64,000 nt of DNA from DATAMF01 sp964472565. GTDB lineage: Bacteria; Chloroflexota; Anaerolineae; Aggregatilineales; Aggregatilineaceae. The translations under genes were made by a program, and so were the position numbers. Where the stretch lies: positions 1-64,000 of the forward strand of contig CAYYNB010000007.1 in NCBI GenBank assembly GCA_964472565.1, written 5' to 3'. Shown one piece after another: positions 41,705 through 51,476 of this stretch. Every line of letters begins with the position of its first letter. Position 1 is the stretch's first letter. The notes beneath the pieces are model-generated. The model ran no database searches. It saw only the letters and a program-made list of their open reading frames with translations, and had not been told where the DNA came from.

Positions 41705-42790
41705 CTATAAGTGCGCTAAATCACCTGCTTCAGTGAGCTGGGCTACGACCTGCCGCACATCTTGCGAGCGCTCCCGATGGCAGACCAGCAGCACATCATC
41801 CGTATCGACAATGACAATATCCTCAATGCCAATGGTTACAACCATTCGATCACTGACAATCAACGTTTCGCGGGTGTCAATTTTAACATGCTCCTGATCT
41901 TTCCCGCGCGAAACATTGCCGTTGAGATCGCCCGACAACACCTCAAACAGGGTGGCCCAACTGCCGACATCACTCCAGCCGATGTCTACCGGGATCACCG
42001 CCATATTTTCGGCCCCTTCCATCACCGCATAGTCGATGGAAAGTTTTTTCAACTCCGGCCACAGCCGATCCAGTTCCGCGTCATAATCAGGACGATCGAT
42101 GGCCTGAGCAATCTGCATGATTACCGTATACATATCGAGGCGCTGGCGCTGAAATTCCTGCAAAACCTGCCCGGTACGCCACACAAACATCCCGCTGTTC
42201 CAGCTATATAACCCCGTCATTAAAAATTCGGTGGCCGTTTTCTGGTCCGGTTTTTCAGTGAACCCGGCGGAATAATACGCTTGAAACTCGCCCATCTTTT
42301 TGAGCGGTTCGCCGCGTTTGATATACCCAAACCCCGTCGAGGGGAAAGAAGGCGAAATCCCTAAAGTCGCAATGTAACCCTGTGCCGCCATTTCGCCACA
42401 CGCTTTTAACACGCGCCGGAACTTATCATTATCCGCGATATGATGATCGGCGGTCAAAACGGCGATAATGGCATCCGGGTCCCGGTGCTGGATATGAATG
42501 GTTCCTAATGCGGCTGCTGGACCACTGTTGCGTCCATGCGGCTCCACAATAAAATTTTCCGCCGGAATCTGTGGTGTGCTTTGGCGGAGTTCATCAACAT
42601 AATCACGCCCCGTGACGACAAAAATCCGTTCAGGCGGCAGAAATCCCTCAACTACTCGCTCTACCGTCGCCTGAAACATCGTCCGATCTTCCACCAGCGG
42701 CAGCATCTGTTTGGGGCGTGTCTTACGGCTTAGGGGCCACAAGCGCGTGCCCCCACCACCCGCCATAATGAGTACATAGAAGTGATCCAT
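41705..42790 (-). CDS. manC: Mannose-1-phosphate guanylyltransferase
   Basis: This 361-residue nucleotidyltransferase starts with IMAGGGGTRLWPLSRKTRPKQ, the activation and nucleotide-binding signature. VEPHGRNSGPAAALG, TADHHI, GFGYI and FTEKPD follow in the order seen in GDP-mannose pyrophosphorylases. It makes GDP-mannose from mannose 1-phosphate and GTP for surface polysaccharides. The isomerase domain of bifunctional ManC is absent; the C-terminus is short. It lies within the dprA-rimM cluster rather than a polysaccharide locus. Confidence 0.92.
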   Translation of the reverse strand: MDHFYVLIMAGGGGTRLWPLSRKTRPKQMLPLVEDRTMFQATVERVVEGFLPPERIFVVTGRDYVDELRQSTPQIPAENFIVEPHGRNSGPAAALGTIHIQHRDPDAIIAVLTADHHIADNDKFRRVLKACGEMAAQGYIATLGISPSFPSTGFGYIKRGEPLKKMGEFQAYYSAGFTEKPDQKTATEFLMTGLYSWNSGMFVWRTGQVLQEFQRQRLDMYTVIMQIAQAIDRPDYDAELDRLWPELKKLSIDYAVMEGAENMAVIPVDIGWSDVGSWATLFEVLSGDLNGNVSRGKDQEHVKIDTRETLIVSDRMVVTIGIEDIVIVDTDDVLLVCHRERSQDVRQVVAQLTEAGDLAHL

Positions 42791-42820
42791 GGTTATACCT
42801 GTACCTGATAATAAACAAAA

Positions 42821-43936
42821 TCAATCCAGCCGGTAAAGTGCTCCACCGCCTCGCGCCAGGGTGTACTGCATGCCTTCAACGCGGCGCACAAGGCCCTTTA
42901 ATTCCATCAGCGACAAGGTGCTGCTCAACTGCACAATGGGCAGACCGGAAAGCCGGCAAATCTCATCAATATGCAGCGGTTCGGTTCCCAGAACCTTGAT
43001 GACCGCTGCTTCTGTGGGGTCAACGGGCGCAATTTCCCGAATCTTGGTGCGCGTTTCAACCGTTACCGCCGTCAAATTCAACTCATCCATAATATCTTCG
43101 ACCCGCATCACCAGTTTTGCGCCCTGTTGAATCAAACGATTCGCCCCGGCGCTGTTTTTCGACGTGATGTTGCCCGGCACTGCAAAGACATCGCGGCCCT
43201 GATCGGCGGCAACATCGGCGGTAAGTAGCGCCCCGCTGCTGGCTGGTGCTTCGACGACCACCACCCCCAGCGAAAATCCACTGATGATCCGGTTGCGCAC
43301 CGGAAAATTTTTACCTTCTGGTGGCGTACCCGGCGGGAACTCGGTCACAACTGCACCATGATCCATAATTTCTTCGGCCAGATGGCGATGCTCCGGTGGA
43401 TAAATGGTATCAATTCCACAGCCCATCACCGCTATCGTCCGCCCGCCGGAATCGAGTGCAGCACGGTGAGCTGCCGCGTCAATACCAAGCGCCAACCCGC
43501 TGACAATCGTGATTCCGGCATTCACCAGCCCGGCAACCAGATCGTGGGTAACATCACGCCCATAAACTGTTGCGCGGCGGGTACCGACAAAGGCCACCGC
43601 CCAGCGATCTGCCTCTTCGAGCGTACCTTTGAAATAGAGAACAGGAGGGGCGTCGGGTATTTCGCGTAGTAGGGCAGGGTAGTCGGGATCGTCCAGAGTG
43701 ACAACAGACACGCCCAGAGCCTCTACTTCATCGGCCAGCTTATCGGGGTTAATGGATTGGCGGGCCAGAAGGACATTCGCCAGCGAACGGCGATCCAAAC
43801 CGGCGGCCAGTAAATCCGTTTCAGACGCGCGCCAGGCCAGTTCCAGGTCGCCAAAATAACGCGCCAGCGCTTGCAACCGCACCGGGCCGATCCCGTTGAT
43901 CACATGAAAACCCAACCAATATTTGCGCGCGCTCAT
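42821..43936 (-). CDS. dprA: DNA-processing protein DprA
   Basis: An N-terminal helical region containing INGIGPVRLQAL leads to the Rossmann-fold DprA/Smf core, with VAFVGTRRATVYG, VSGLALGIDAAAHRAAL, MGCGIDTIYPPEH, FPVRNRIISG and FAVPGNI. A C-terminal winged helix (about residues 300-370) follows. It loads RecA on incoming single-stranded DNA during natural transformation. The ATG at 43936 lies inside the end of rimM (overlap 7 nt with its gene end region); a longer frame to 43966 begins with TTG and seems less likely. Confidence 0.92.
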   Translation of the reverse strand: MSARKYWLGFHVINGIGPVRLQALARYFGDLELAWRASETDLLAAGLDRRSLANVLLARQSINPDKLADEVEALGVSVVTLDDPDYPALLREIPDAPPVLYFKGTLEEADRWAVAFVGTRRATVYGRDVTHDLVAGLVNAGITIVSGLALGIDAAAHRAALDSGGRTIAVMGCGIDTIYPPEHRHLAEEIMDHGAVVTEFPPGTPPEGKNFPVRNRIISGFSLGVVVVEAPASSGALLTADVAADQGRDVFAVPGNITSKNSAGANRLIQQGAKLVMRVEDIMDELNLTAVTVETRTKIREIAPVDPTEAAVIKVLGTEPLHIDEICRLSGLPIVQLSSTLSLMELKGLVRRVEGMQYTLARGGGALYRLD

Positions 43937-43943
43937 GACGGTT

Positions 43944-44474
43944 TTAGTCGCCGAGCAATCCATCAAGCAGCTTGACGGTCATGATTCGGGCTTCAATATC
44001 GACATCGATCACGCATTCTTTGGTATCAGGCAGCAAGATTTCACCGCGCGGCCCTTGCACCACATACACATCATTCGCGCCGGTTTCCAGCACTTCAGTG
44101 ACCTTGCCAAGCACTTCGCCATCGGCAGTTTGCACCAAAAGGCCAATAGTCTGAAACAGGTAAAATTCATCCTCTTCCAGCGGGACGGCATCTTCCAGCG
44201 CCACCATCACATACTGATCGCGCAGCAGATCCGCGTCATCCCGATCTTCAATGCCTTCAAATGACAAAATTAAGTATTCCTGGTGGCGGCGCACATGGGC
44301 CAGTTCATGGGCGACTGCATCCGCGGCGGATTCAGGATCGGAGCCGATATAAATACGCGCGCCGGGCTGGATACGTTCGGGAAAATCGGTTAACACACGG
44401 ATACGGACTTCGCCCCGCACGCCATGTGGACGCAAGACCCGGCCAAGCAGCAAGAAGGGAGGCTGGTTATCCAT
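43944..44474 (-). CDS. rimM: Ribosome maturation factor RimM
   Basis: The N-terminal domain has LLLGRVLRPHGVRGEVRIRVLTDFPER, the RimM signature, and the C-terminal PRC-barrel has EFYLFQTIGLLV and GEILLPDTKECVIDVDIEARIMTVKLLDGLL. It helps assemble the 30S head around S19. It follows khpA with only a few bases between, and rpsP lies further upstream, the usual rpsP-khpA-rimM order. An extra acidic insert is seen near residues 50-65 (DPESAADAVAHELAHV). Confidence 0.95.
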   Translation of the reverse strand: MDNQPPFLLLGRVLRPHGVRGEVRIRVLTDFPERIQPGARIYIGSDPESAADAVAHELAHVRRHQEYLILSFEGIEDRDDADLLRDQYVMVALEDAVPLEEDEFYLFQTIGLLVQTADGEVLGKVTEVLETGANDVYVVQGPRGEILLPDTKECVIDVDIEARIMTVKLLDGLLGD

Positions 44475-44477
44475 CAC

Positions 44478-44705
44478 TTATACAATATCAAGATTAATAC
44501 GTTTGCCTTCTTTGGCCGCAACCACGCGTACCAGGACGCGCATCGCATTTGCCACCCGCCCGTTTTTGCCGATAATCCGGCCCATATCTTCGGGCGCAAC
44601 TTCGAGTTCGAGCGTGCTGGAATGGCCGCTAGCTACTTCGGTCACTTTGACCTGAGACGGATCATCGACCAATGACTTCGCAATATATTCGACCAGTTCT
44701 TTCAT
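44478..44705 (-). CDS. khpA: KH-domain RNA-binding protein KhpA
   Basis: This 75-residue single KH domain contains IIGKNGRVANAMRVLV with the GxxG loop (GKNG) that contacts RNA. KhpA works with KhpB as an RNA chaperone linked to cell division and elongation in Gram-positive species. The ATG at 44705 (MKELVEYI) follows AGGGAAAAAAG; the longer frame adds nine residues. It lies between rpsP and rimM. Confidence 0.93.
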   Translation of the reverse strand: MKELVEYIAKSLVDDPSQVKVTEVASGHSSTLELEVAPEDMGRIIGKNGRVANAMRVLVRVVAAKEGKRINLDIV

Positions 44706-44727
44706 CGCTTTTTTCCCTAGCATTAAG

Positions 44728-44768
44728 GCCAAAATGCGGACAGGGGGATTAGCCTGCCGTCCGCATTT
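44728..44768 (-). terminator. Intra-operon hairpin between rpsP and khpA
   Basis: AAATGCGGAC (44732-44741) and GTCCGCATTT (44759-44768) form a perfect 10-bp stem, followed on the minus strand by TTTTGG. It probably attenuates transcription from rpsP into khpA-rimM-dprA, or stabilises the upstream mRNA. Confidence 0.6.
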
Positions 44769-44807
44769 GACAACCGCTTATCAATACTGAACAGGCGAAC
44801 CTGTTAA

Positions 44808-45161
44808 CTACGCGGGCTGGGAAGTTTTGGCGCTGACGGGACCCCGTGCAGCAGCTTCGGCTTCGGCCTCAGCAACCAATACTTCCAGCGCCTCGCCCTT
44901 ATGCAGGCGTTCCAGGCGTCCCATTGTGCCAAGTTTGTTCAGAATACGCAGAACCGGCTCGCTGGGCTGCGCGCCGTTCTTCAACCAATAGAGCGCACGG
45001 TCTTCCTTGACGATCATCGTCGTTGTCGGCTGGGTGCGGGGGTTATAGAACCCAATCACTTCAATATAACGCCCATCGCGCGGGCTGCGTGCATCGGCAA
45101 CCACGATACGATAGCTGGGCTGTTTCTTGCGACCAACGCGGCGCAAACGAATGCGAACCAT
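44808..45161 (-). CDS. rpsP: 30S ribosomal protein S16
   Basis: The N-terminus VRIRLRRVGRKKQPSYRIVVADARSPRDGR is typical of S16, followed by IEVIGFYNP and WLKNGAQPSEPV. The acidic/alanine tail (EAEAEAAARGPVSAKTSQPA) lengthens it to 117 residues compared with about 80-90. It is an assembly protein of the 30S body. Together with ffh (110 nt upstream) and khpA-rimM downstream it is in the common bacterial order. Confidence 0.97.
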   Translation of the reverse strand: MVRIRLRRVGRKKQPSYRIVVADARSPRDGRYIEVIGFYNPRTQPTTTMIVKEDRALYWLKNGAQPSEPVLRILNKLGTMGRLERLHKGEALEVLVAEAEAEAAARGPVSAKTSQPA

Positions 45162-45271
45162 ATCTGTACCACCTATTCCTTAATTGATATGTCTTCTCTG
45201 TCTGCTGCCGCTCACTGCTAGAGGATAGAGCAGGGAAAGGCTGCTTATTCCAGCGGCGACAGTGGCAATCC

Positions 45272-46600
45272 CTACTTAAACATGCCAGGGATTTTGGGCA
45301 TCCGCCCTTTTCCAACCATTTGCATCAAACGCTGCATCTCGCGAAATTGCTTGAGCAGCGCATTGATATCTTCAACTGATGTCCCGCTCCCCGCTGCCAC
45401 GCGCTTTTTGCGGCTGGCATTCAGCAGTTTGGGATGCCGTCGTTCAGCAGGAGTCATTGAATAGATGATAGCTTCCACCTTTTTCAACTGCTTCTGAGCG
45501 GCCTCGTTGTCAATATTCAACTGCTGTTTCATCCGGCCCATGCCGGGCAGCAGGTCCAACACACGCCCGATACTCCCCATACGCTTCACCTGCTGAAGCT
45601 GTTTGAGCATGTCTTCGAGCGTGAACTGGTTCTTTAAAATCTTGCGCTGAAGTTCTTCGGCTTCTTTTTCATCAAAGGCGGCTTCCGCTTTTTCGATCAG
45701 CGTCAGCATATCACCCATGCCGAGAATCCGCGAGGCGAGACGATCCGGGTGGAAGGGTTCGAACCCATCGACCTTTTCGCCTGTTCCCATAAACTTGATG
45801 GGAACGCCCGTCACCGCGCGCATGGAAATCGCCGCCCCACCGCGCGCATCCCCATCGACTTTGGTCAGGATCAACCCAGTCAGGCCGACCCGTTCGTTAA
45901 AGCCCTGCGCGATGTTCACGGCTTCCTGTCCGGTCATGGCATCCGCCACCAACAGCACTTCAGCCGGTTTGGTATGGTCGCGGATCGCTTCCAGCTCACT
46001 CATCATCTGATCGTCGATTTGCAGGCGGCCTGCGGTGTCGATGATCACAACGGTAGCATCAGCCGTCTTAGCCGCCTGAAGCCCTCGTTTGACAATTTCA
46101 GGCGGCGGGGCGCTGGTCCCTTCCTGGTGAATCGGCATGTTAAGCTGTTTAGCCAGCGTCACAATCTGATCCACCGCCGCCGGGCGGTACGTGTCAGCCG
46201 CAATCAGATAGGGGCGACGGCCATCGCGGCGCAGCATCAGCGCGAGTTTGGCCGCAGTGGTCGTTTTACCCGAACCCTGCAAACCTACCAGCATGATGAC
46301 ACGTGGCGTCGGTCCGCTCAGGTTCAGTCGGCCCGGTTCACCCAGCGTCTCGATCAGTTCTTCGTGAACGATTTTGATCACCTGCTGGGAGGGTTTGAGT
46401 GCTTTTTGCACTTCCGCGCCAATCGCGCGATCTCGCACCCGCTTGATGAAGTCTTTGGCAACTTTCAGGTTGACATCAGCTTCGAGAAGCGCCATACGCA
46501 CTTCGCGCAGCGCCGTATCCACATCCGCTTCGGTAAGAATACCCTTGCGGCTGAGCTGCTCAAAAACATTTTGAAGACGATCACTCAGGCTTTCAAACAT
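45272..46600 (-). CDS. ffh: Signal recognition particle protein Ffh
   Basis: The 442-residue SRP54 protein has an N domain, a GTPase domain with VGLQGSGKTTTAAKLA, DTYRPAAVDQ, IDTAGRLQ, TKVDGDARGG, and a Met-rich M domain (MLKQLQQVKRMGSIGRVLDLLPGMGRMKQQ and GSGTSVEDINALLKQF). It binds 4.5S RNA and signal sequences and directs ribosomes to FtsY. It opens the housekeeping operon. The gap to rpsP is about 110 nt with no clear promoter. No SRP RNA gene was found in the window. Confidence 0.98.
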   Translation of the reverse strand: MFESLSDRLQNVFEQLSRKGILTEADVDTALREVRMALLEADVNLKVAKDFIKRVRDRAIGAEVQKALKPSQQVIKIVHEELIETLGEPGRLNLSGPTPRVIMLVGLQGSGKTTTAAKLALMLRRDGRRPYLIAADTYRPAAVDQIVTLAKQLNMPIHQEGTSAPPPEIVKRGLQAAKTADATVVIIDTAGRLQIDDQMMSELEAIRDHTKPAEVLLVADAMTGQEAVNIAQGFNERVGLTGLILTKVDGDARGGAAISMRAVTGVPIKFMGTGEKVDGFEPFHPDRLASRILGMGDMLTLIEKAEAAFDEKEAEELQRKILKNQFTLEDMLKQLQQVKRMGSIGRVLDLLPGMGRMKQQLNIDNEAAQKQLKKVEAIIYSMTPAERRHPKLLNASRKKRVAAGSGTSVEDINALLKQFREMQRLMQMVGKGRMPKIPGMFK

Positions 46601-46745
46601 TCACGATTTGCCCATTAAATGTGCCGACATGCGGCTGAAATTGTAAAGGATAGACCCCCGCGCGTCAAGCGGTATTCCCGGTTGTCACAAATCCGCAACT
46701 TAAGGTACACTGCCACACAATGTATTCACCAGAATATTTGTGGCG

Positions 46746-47375
46746 ATGAGTCAAAATCTGCTGTTTGCTTCGCATCCTGATCCCGCCGCCTATTGGCTGG
46801 GCGGCTCTTATATTTTAAATATGGCGTTTGGGTCGCTTCGTAAAAGGCAGTGGGAACGGTTGATCCCGGCCCTGTGGAACTTCCCGGCGCTGCATGGTCC
46901 CTTTGCCGCCCCCGCGCTTCCATCACAATTACCTGTTTCCGAAACTGTCACGTTACCCGCGCCGCGCTCCACACAAATGTGGTTCGGAAACCTGGATGTT
47001 GATAGTTTCCGGGTCGGCTGTACGGTTCAGGCCGTGCGCACCAAATCGGCTTGTGTGCGGATCGAAATACCGCTGGGCATGTTTGAGAATAACGGGTCGG
47101 AACTGGATGAGAACCACCTTGAGCCGGTCAAACAACGCTTTCAGGAACTCGCGCTGGCTGTTTTTAAGACCCGTCCCTTCGATCTGGCAACCATTGGTTT
47201 TCAGCCGGAATGCCCCGTGATGACGGAACTTCTGACCGATACACGCCAATGGCTGAGTTTGCTGGCGAAGGGCAATTTTTTCATCCGAAATGAAATGCTG
47301 GCGTTGCTTGGTTATTCCGCTGAGAGTTTCTACCCAGTTTCACCGGAGCTTTGCTGGATCGAGCCAGGTCGTTAA
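46746..47375 (+). CDS. Hypothetical protein (about 209 aa)
   Basis: I do not recognise this protein. It is soluble, without signal peptide, and has LWFASHPDPAAYW-like aromatic residues near the N-terminus. A central LPAPRSTQMWFGNLDVDSFRVGC precedes a mixed alpha/beta region. The start is uncertain: GTG 46740 or ATG 46746, both with a poor ribosome site. It lies alone between ffh (divergent) and msrA (convergent), separated from the latter by a hairpin. Confidence 0.6.
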   Translation: MSQNLLFASHPDPAAYWLGGSYILNMAFGSLRKRQWERLIPALWNFPALHGPFAAPALPSQLPVSETVTLPAPRSTQMWFGNLDVDSFRVGCTVQAVRTKSACVRIEIPLGMFENNGSELDENHLEPVKQRFQELALAVFKTRPFDLATIGFQPECPVMTELLTDTRQWLSLLAKGNFFIRNEMLALLGYSAESFYPVSPELCWIEPGR

Positions 47376-47382
47376 GAAGATG

Positions 47383-47411
47383 GCCCTTCCCTGAAATGAT
47401 CAAGGAAGGGG
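47383..47411. terminator. Hairpin between converging genes
   Basis: CCCTTCC (47384-47390) and GGAAGGG (47404-47410) pair with a 13-nt loop between the hypothetical gene and msrA. No T-run of note on either side, so termination is inferred from position. Confidence 0.5.
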
Positions 47412-47420
47412 CAGAATAAC

Positions 47421-47954
47421 TTATGCCTTTAGCTGTTCCAGGTACTGCTTGCGGAACTTGGCAACTTTCGGCGCGATCACCACGCGGCAGTAGCCCTGGT
47501 TGGGATTGTTTTGGAAATATTCCTGGTGATAATTCTCCGCCGGATAGAACGTCTCCAGCGGCGTGACCTCCGTCACAATCGGATCATCCCAGATTTTCGC
47601 CTGATTCAATTCCGCGATAGTCTGTTCAGCTACCACTTTTTGTTCGGGTGAGTGGTAAAAAATCACCGAACGATACTGCGTGCCGACATCCGCCCCCTGA
47701 CGATTTAAGGTGGTCGGATCGTGAATGGTGAAAAAAACATTGAGCATATCGCGGAATGACACCACCGCCGGATCAAATGTCACCTGCACCACCTCGGCAT
47801 GGCCCGTCATCCCGGTACAAACCTGCTTATAGCTGGGTTGGACAACACGCCCGCCGGAATACCCCGATACCACATCCATCACGCCCTTCAGTTGATCGTA
47901 AACTGCTTCCAGGCACCAAAAACAACCGCCGCCCAGTGTCGTTATTTCCATCAT
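47421..47954 (-). CDS. msrA: Peptide methionine-S-sulfoxide reductase
   Basis: This 177-residue MsrA has the active-site signature GGGCFWCLEAVYDQLKGV with the catalytic Cys, then SGYSGG, HAEVVQVTFDP, and RSVIFYHSPEQ. It repairs Met-S-sulfoxide using thioredoxin. The resolving Cys is probably the one in NQGYCRVVIAPK near the C-terminus. GGAGAGTCG precedes the ATG. A monocistronic position is likely. Confidence 0.96.
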   Translation of the reverse strand: MMEITTLGGGCFWCLEAVYDQLKGVMDVVSGYSGGRVVQPSYKQVCTGMTGHAEVVQVTFDPAVVSFRDMLNVFFTIHDPTTLNRQGADVGTQYRSVIFYHSPEQKVVAEQTIAELNQAKIWDDPIVTEVTPLETFYPAENYHQEYFQNNPNQGYCRVVIAPKVAKFRKQYLEQLKA

Positions 47955-48025
47955 CGACTCTCCTCACATTATTCACATGTCGATTATAAAAAATAACGGT
48001 TGCATTGGCCCATAGATTCATTTTG

Positions 48026-51000
48026 TCACAGCAGTTTCCCGTAGGTGATGTTAATGCCGTTCCGGATCACAACCTGGGTTGCGCCTGCTTCATCGCCAAT
48101 TTCATGATGGATGCGCAGCGCTTCTTCAAAACAGGCAATCGAACGTTCGCGCTGGCCGAGTACGCCGCAAAACAGCCCAATATCACTGAGCAGCCGCCCC
48201 ACATAAAACGGCTGGTTCAGTGTGCGATAAACTTTGAGGCTTTCCTCAAAAGCATCCACTGCCCCGCTGTAATTGCCGATGCTGCTGAGGGCATAACCAA
48301 GCGCATGCAAGCCGAATGCGATCTCATGCGGCACCTCATACCGCCGCGCCACATCTAGCCCGCGCTCGATCTGGATTTGGGCGTCCGCGTGCGGGTCCAG
48401 CAGCAGTTCGCGCCGTATCAGGATACGCGCCCACAACAGTTCCTGTGAGGGGGCGGACGCACACCGGATGAGGGCCTGCCGGAGTAACTCTTCGCCCGGT
48501 TCAAAAACGCCGCGCATCAGGCAGTACAGGTACATCCCTTCCAATGCCAGGCTGATCATCTCCCAATCATTTTTATACACACGCCAGCTCCACGCGGCGC
48601 GCACATTTTCAAAATCCGTTTCAATTTCCTTGACTGCATCAAATTGGCTTCGTGTCCGAAAATCTGACTCGCGCTGGCAGAGCAGGCTCATATAGTAGTG
48701 GCTGTGAATATCACGCGCGGACTCGGCTTGCCCCGTTGCTTCGAGTTTTTCTTCCGCATACTGGCGCAGCAGTTCATGGGCTTCATACCGCCCAGTATCG
48801 GGATCGCGCCGCAGCAGTGATTTATTGACCAATGCCGTGAGCGTGCCGAGTGTCGCGCCCGTGACATACTGTGCGATCTGGCGTTTAACGCCGCCCCGAA
48901 AAATAGACAACTTCATAAAAACGCTGCGTTCCGTATCGCTCAACCGGTCCCAGGCGGATTCGAATACCGCGCGGATGCTGCGGTGCCGTTCGGGGATGTC
49001 GCGGATGTCCGTTTCCAGAAAATCCAGGTTCTGCTCAATCTCGTCCGCGATCTCTTGCAGCGCTAACACTTCGACCCACGCCGCCGCTAGCACAATCGCC
49101 AGCGGAATCCCCAAAACGCGGCGGCAGATATGCTGGACCAGCGGTAAATCGGCTTCGGTCAATTCAAAACCCGGCTGGATTCGTTTAGCATGTTGGATAA
49201 ACAATTGGATGGCGTCATATTTGAGCGCTTCTTCCAGCGGCTCCCACTGCGGAATCTCCATCCCGCCCAGTTTGAACACCACTTCGCCGCTCAAATTCAG
49301 ACGTTCGCGCGAGGTTGCCAGAATTTTGATGCGCGGTGCAATGCTGAGAATTTCGCTGATCAGCAGCGCCCCATCCATCATATGCTCAAAATTATCAAGT
49401 ACCAGCAGCATATGCTGGACATTCTTCCCACGCAGGTAAGTCAGAAGCTGCTGCTTGTTATCGCCGATAGGCGAAAAGGTGAACCGAATCGCGTTGGCAA
49501 TGGCAGACACCATGCTGTCTACGGTATTGAGCATCGCCAGGGGCACAAAATGCACCCCATTCGCAAAATGTTCGATCTGTTGGGCGGCGCATTCCAGTGC
49601 CAGCCGCGTTTTGCCAATTCCGCCCGCGCCGTGAATCGTGATCAGGCGCACATCTGGATCGGTCAGCAGGTGATTGAGTTCGGCCAGTTCATGTTCCCGC
49701 CCCACAAATGGCGTAAGCTGGGCGTACAAATTGTGTTTGAGCGGGATATGCAGCGAAAAACTGGACGAACTGCTGCGCTGTTCGGTGCTCATGTTCTGGA
49801 TAATCGTTTCCAGTTCGGCCCCCACGCGCCGGATACTGGAAATCCGCGCATGGCGATCTTTTTCGAGCATGCGGTAGATCAGATCGACCAACCCAACCGG
49901 TGCATCCGGTTGTAAGGCTTCCAGGTCGGGCACCGGTTTGTTGAGGATCGCCGCCAATGTCGCGCTGGCGGTCTCTTCATCGAATGGCCGCTGGCCCGCC
50001 AGCATTTCGAACAGCATCACCCCAAACGACCAGATGTCGGTACGCCCGTCAATCTCCTCGTTGTTGATCATTTCCGGGCTGAGATATGGCAGCGTCCCCA
50101 GCAGGGTATAGGACTGTGAAATGCGCGGCTGGCCGATCAGGTACGCCATTCCGAAATCCGTCAGGCGCGGGGTGCCCTCTTCCGTCAGCAGCACATTGGC
50201 CGGCTTCAGATCGCGGTGGACAATATTCAGCCGATGCGCATGCGCCAGCCCATCGGCCAGATCAAGCGCCAGGTTCAGTACCCGCTCCAGCGCCAGGACG
50301 CGCTGCTGGCGGAGCACATCGGCCAGCGACCCGCCGCCCAGATACTCCATCACCAGATAATGCCGTTCCTGTTCCACAAACGATGTCACGATCTTCACGA
50401 TATTCGGGTGATCGATCTGGCGCAGGGCCTCGACTTCACGGTTGAAACGTTCAATGATATGAAGATCGGGCGAAACATTTTCCGATTTCAGGGCTTTGAT
50501 CGCAACGGGTTGGTGCGTGTGCAGATCAGTCCCCCGAAACACCTCACCCATGCCACCAGTCCCAAGCCGCCCGCCGAGCTTAAAGCGGTGGTGAAGCAAC
50601 GCGCCGCCCCCATTCTCGCTGGCACCGATCTCGCCGGATCGAATCTGTTCATACAGGGCGGTTGTTTCCGAAGATGGACCGAGGTCTAATTCGGTTTCCA
50701 ATAGACGGCAGCAGGTTTCATACTGTGTTAAGGCGGCAGCGCGTTGGCCCGCGTAAGCATACAACGCCATCAGGCGGCGGTGGGTTTCTTCGCGCAGGGT
50801 ATCCAGTTGTAGAAGCTGCATCGCGTAGGGGATCGCTGCGCCGTAATCGTGCTGATCTTGCAACCCACCGACCAGCATATCCAGCGCTTCCATCACCCGG
50901 AACCGCCAGCGCTCACGTTCCGGCATCAGCCACTCGTCAAAACCCTGGCTGTCGATGTAAAACCCGGCCAGAAAATCACCCTGGTACAGCCGCAGCGCCT

Positions 51001-51382
51001 GTTCAAGCTGGCGCAGCACATCCGGCGTTGGAGTGCCCTCTTGGGCCAACTGCTTGTTAACCCCAGTCAGTTGCTCGTCCAGTTCGTTGGCATCCAGCCA
51101 GTAGTTGTCATTCATTCCCACGGCTTGCCGCGTGATCGTGATATACGGGCCGACATGCTGCCGCAGGCTGCTGAGGACGACTCGCAGGTTGGAGAGCGAT
51201 TGAGCCTGGGTTCGTTCTTCCCACAGCAGTTCTGCCAGCACTTCGCGGGGATACGTCCGCCCCGTATAGGCCAGATAGACCAGCAGCGCTTCTACTTTGC
51301 GCGAAGCAAACCCCTGGATAAGTTGTCCACTGCGCTCAATCGATAGTCCACCCAGCGTGCGGATATGCAGCACATCGTTCAT
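48026..51382 (-). CDS. BTAD regulator - Ser/Thr kinase - STAND ATPase - TPR fusion
   Basis: This multidomain protein has (from the longer frame, 3 residues earlier) an OmpR-type winged helix and a BTAD helical domain (1-250), then a Ser/Thr kinase at 268-520 with GTGGMGEVF, Lys299, HRDLKPAN (392-399), DFG (412-414) and SPE. A STAND/NB-ARC ATPase follows (Walker A GAGGIGKT 588-595, Walker B LLVLDNFEH), then winged-helix and TPR-like repeats to the end. It likely combines DNA binding, phosphorylation and nucleotide-switched oligomerisation. The ATPase half is paralogous to that at 55411-58071. It is divergent from the Hsp70-like gene across 94 nt. Confidence 0.86.
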   Translation of the reverse strand: MNDVLHIRTLGGLSIERSGQLIQGFASRKVEALLVYLAYTGRTYPREVLAELLWEERTQAQSLSNLRVVLSSLRQHVGPYITITRQAVGMNDNYWLDANELDEQLTGVNKQLAQEGTPTPDVLRQLEQALRLYQGDFLAGFYIDSQGFDEWLMPERERWRFRVMEALDMLVGGLQDQHDYGAAIPYAMQLLQLDTLREETHRRLMALYAYAGQRAAALTQYETCCRLLETELDLGPSSETTALYEQIRSGEIGASENGGGALLHHRFKLGGRLGTGGMGEVFRGTDLHTHQPVAIKALKSENVSPDLHIIERFNREVEALRQIDHPNIVKIVTSFVEQERHYLVMEYLGGGSLADVLRQQRVLALERVLNLALDLADGLAHAHRLNIVHRDLKPANVLLTEEGTPRLTDFGMAYLIGQPRISQSYTLLGTLPYLSPEMINNEEIDGRTDIWSFGVMLFEMLAGQRPFDEETASATLAAILNKPVPDLEALQPDAPVGLVDLIYRMLEKDRHARISSIRRVGAELETIIQNMSTEQRSSSSSFSLHIPLKHNLYAQLTPFVGREHELAELNHLLTDPDVRLITIHGAGGIGKTRLALECAAQQIEHFANGVHFVPLAMLNTVDSMVSAIANAIRFTFSPIGDNKQQLLTYLRGKNVQHMLLVLDNFEHMMDGALLISEILSIAPRIKILATSRERLNLSGEVVFKLGGMEIPQWEPLEEALKYDAIQLFIQHAKRIQPGFELTEADLPLVQHICRRVLGIPLAIVLAAAWVEVLALQEIADEIEQNLDFLETDIRDIPERHRSIRAVFESAWDRLSDTERSVFMKLSIFRGGVKRQIAQYVTGATLGTLTALVNKSLLRRDPDTGRYEAHELLRQYAEEKLEATGQAESARDIHSHYYMSLLCQRESDFRTRSQFDAVKEIETDFENVRAAWSWRVYKNDWEMISLALEGMYLYCLMRGVFEPGEELLRQALIRCASAPSQELLWARILIRRELLLDPHADAQIQIERGLDVARRYEVPHEIAFGLHALGYALSSIGNYSGAVDAFEESLKVYRTLNQPFYVGRLLSDIGLFCGVLGQRERSIACFEEALRIHHEIGDEAGATQVVIRNGINITYGKLL

Positions 51383-51476
51383 GAAATTCACCCAACCCCT
51401 GAACGATTTCTAAGCGATCCCAAAGCGGTTGTTGCATAAGATAGGGTAATTGTAACGCCATCATGGAGTGTAAGAA

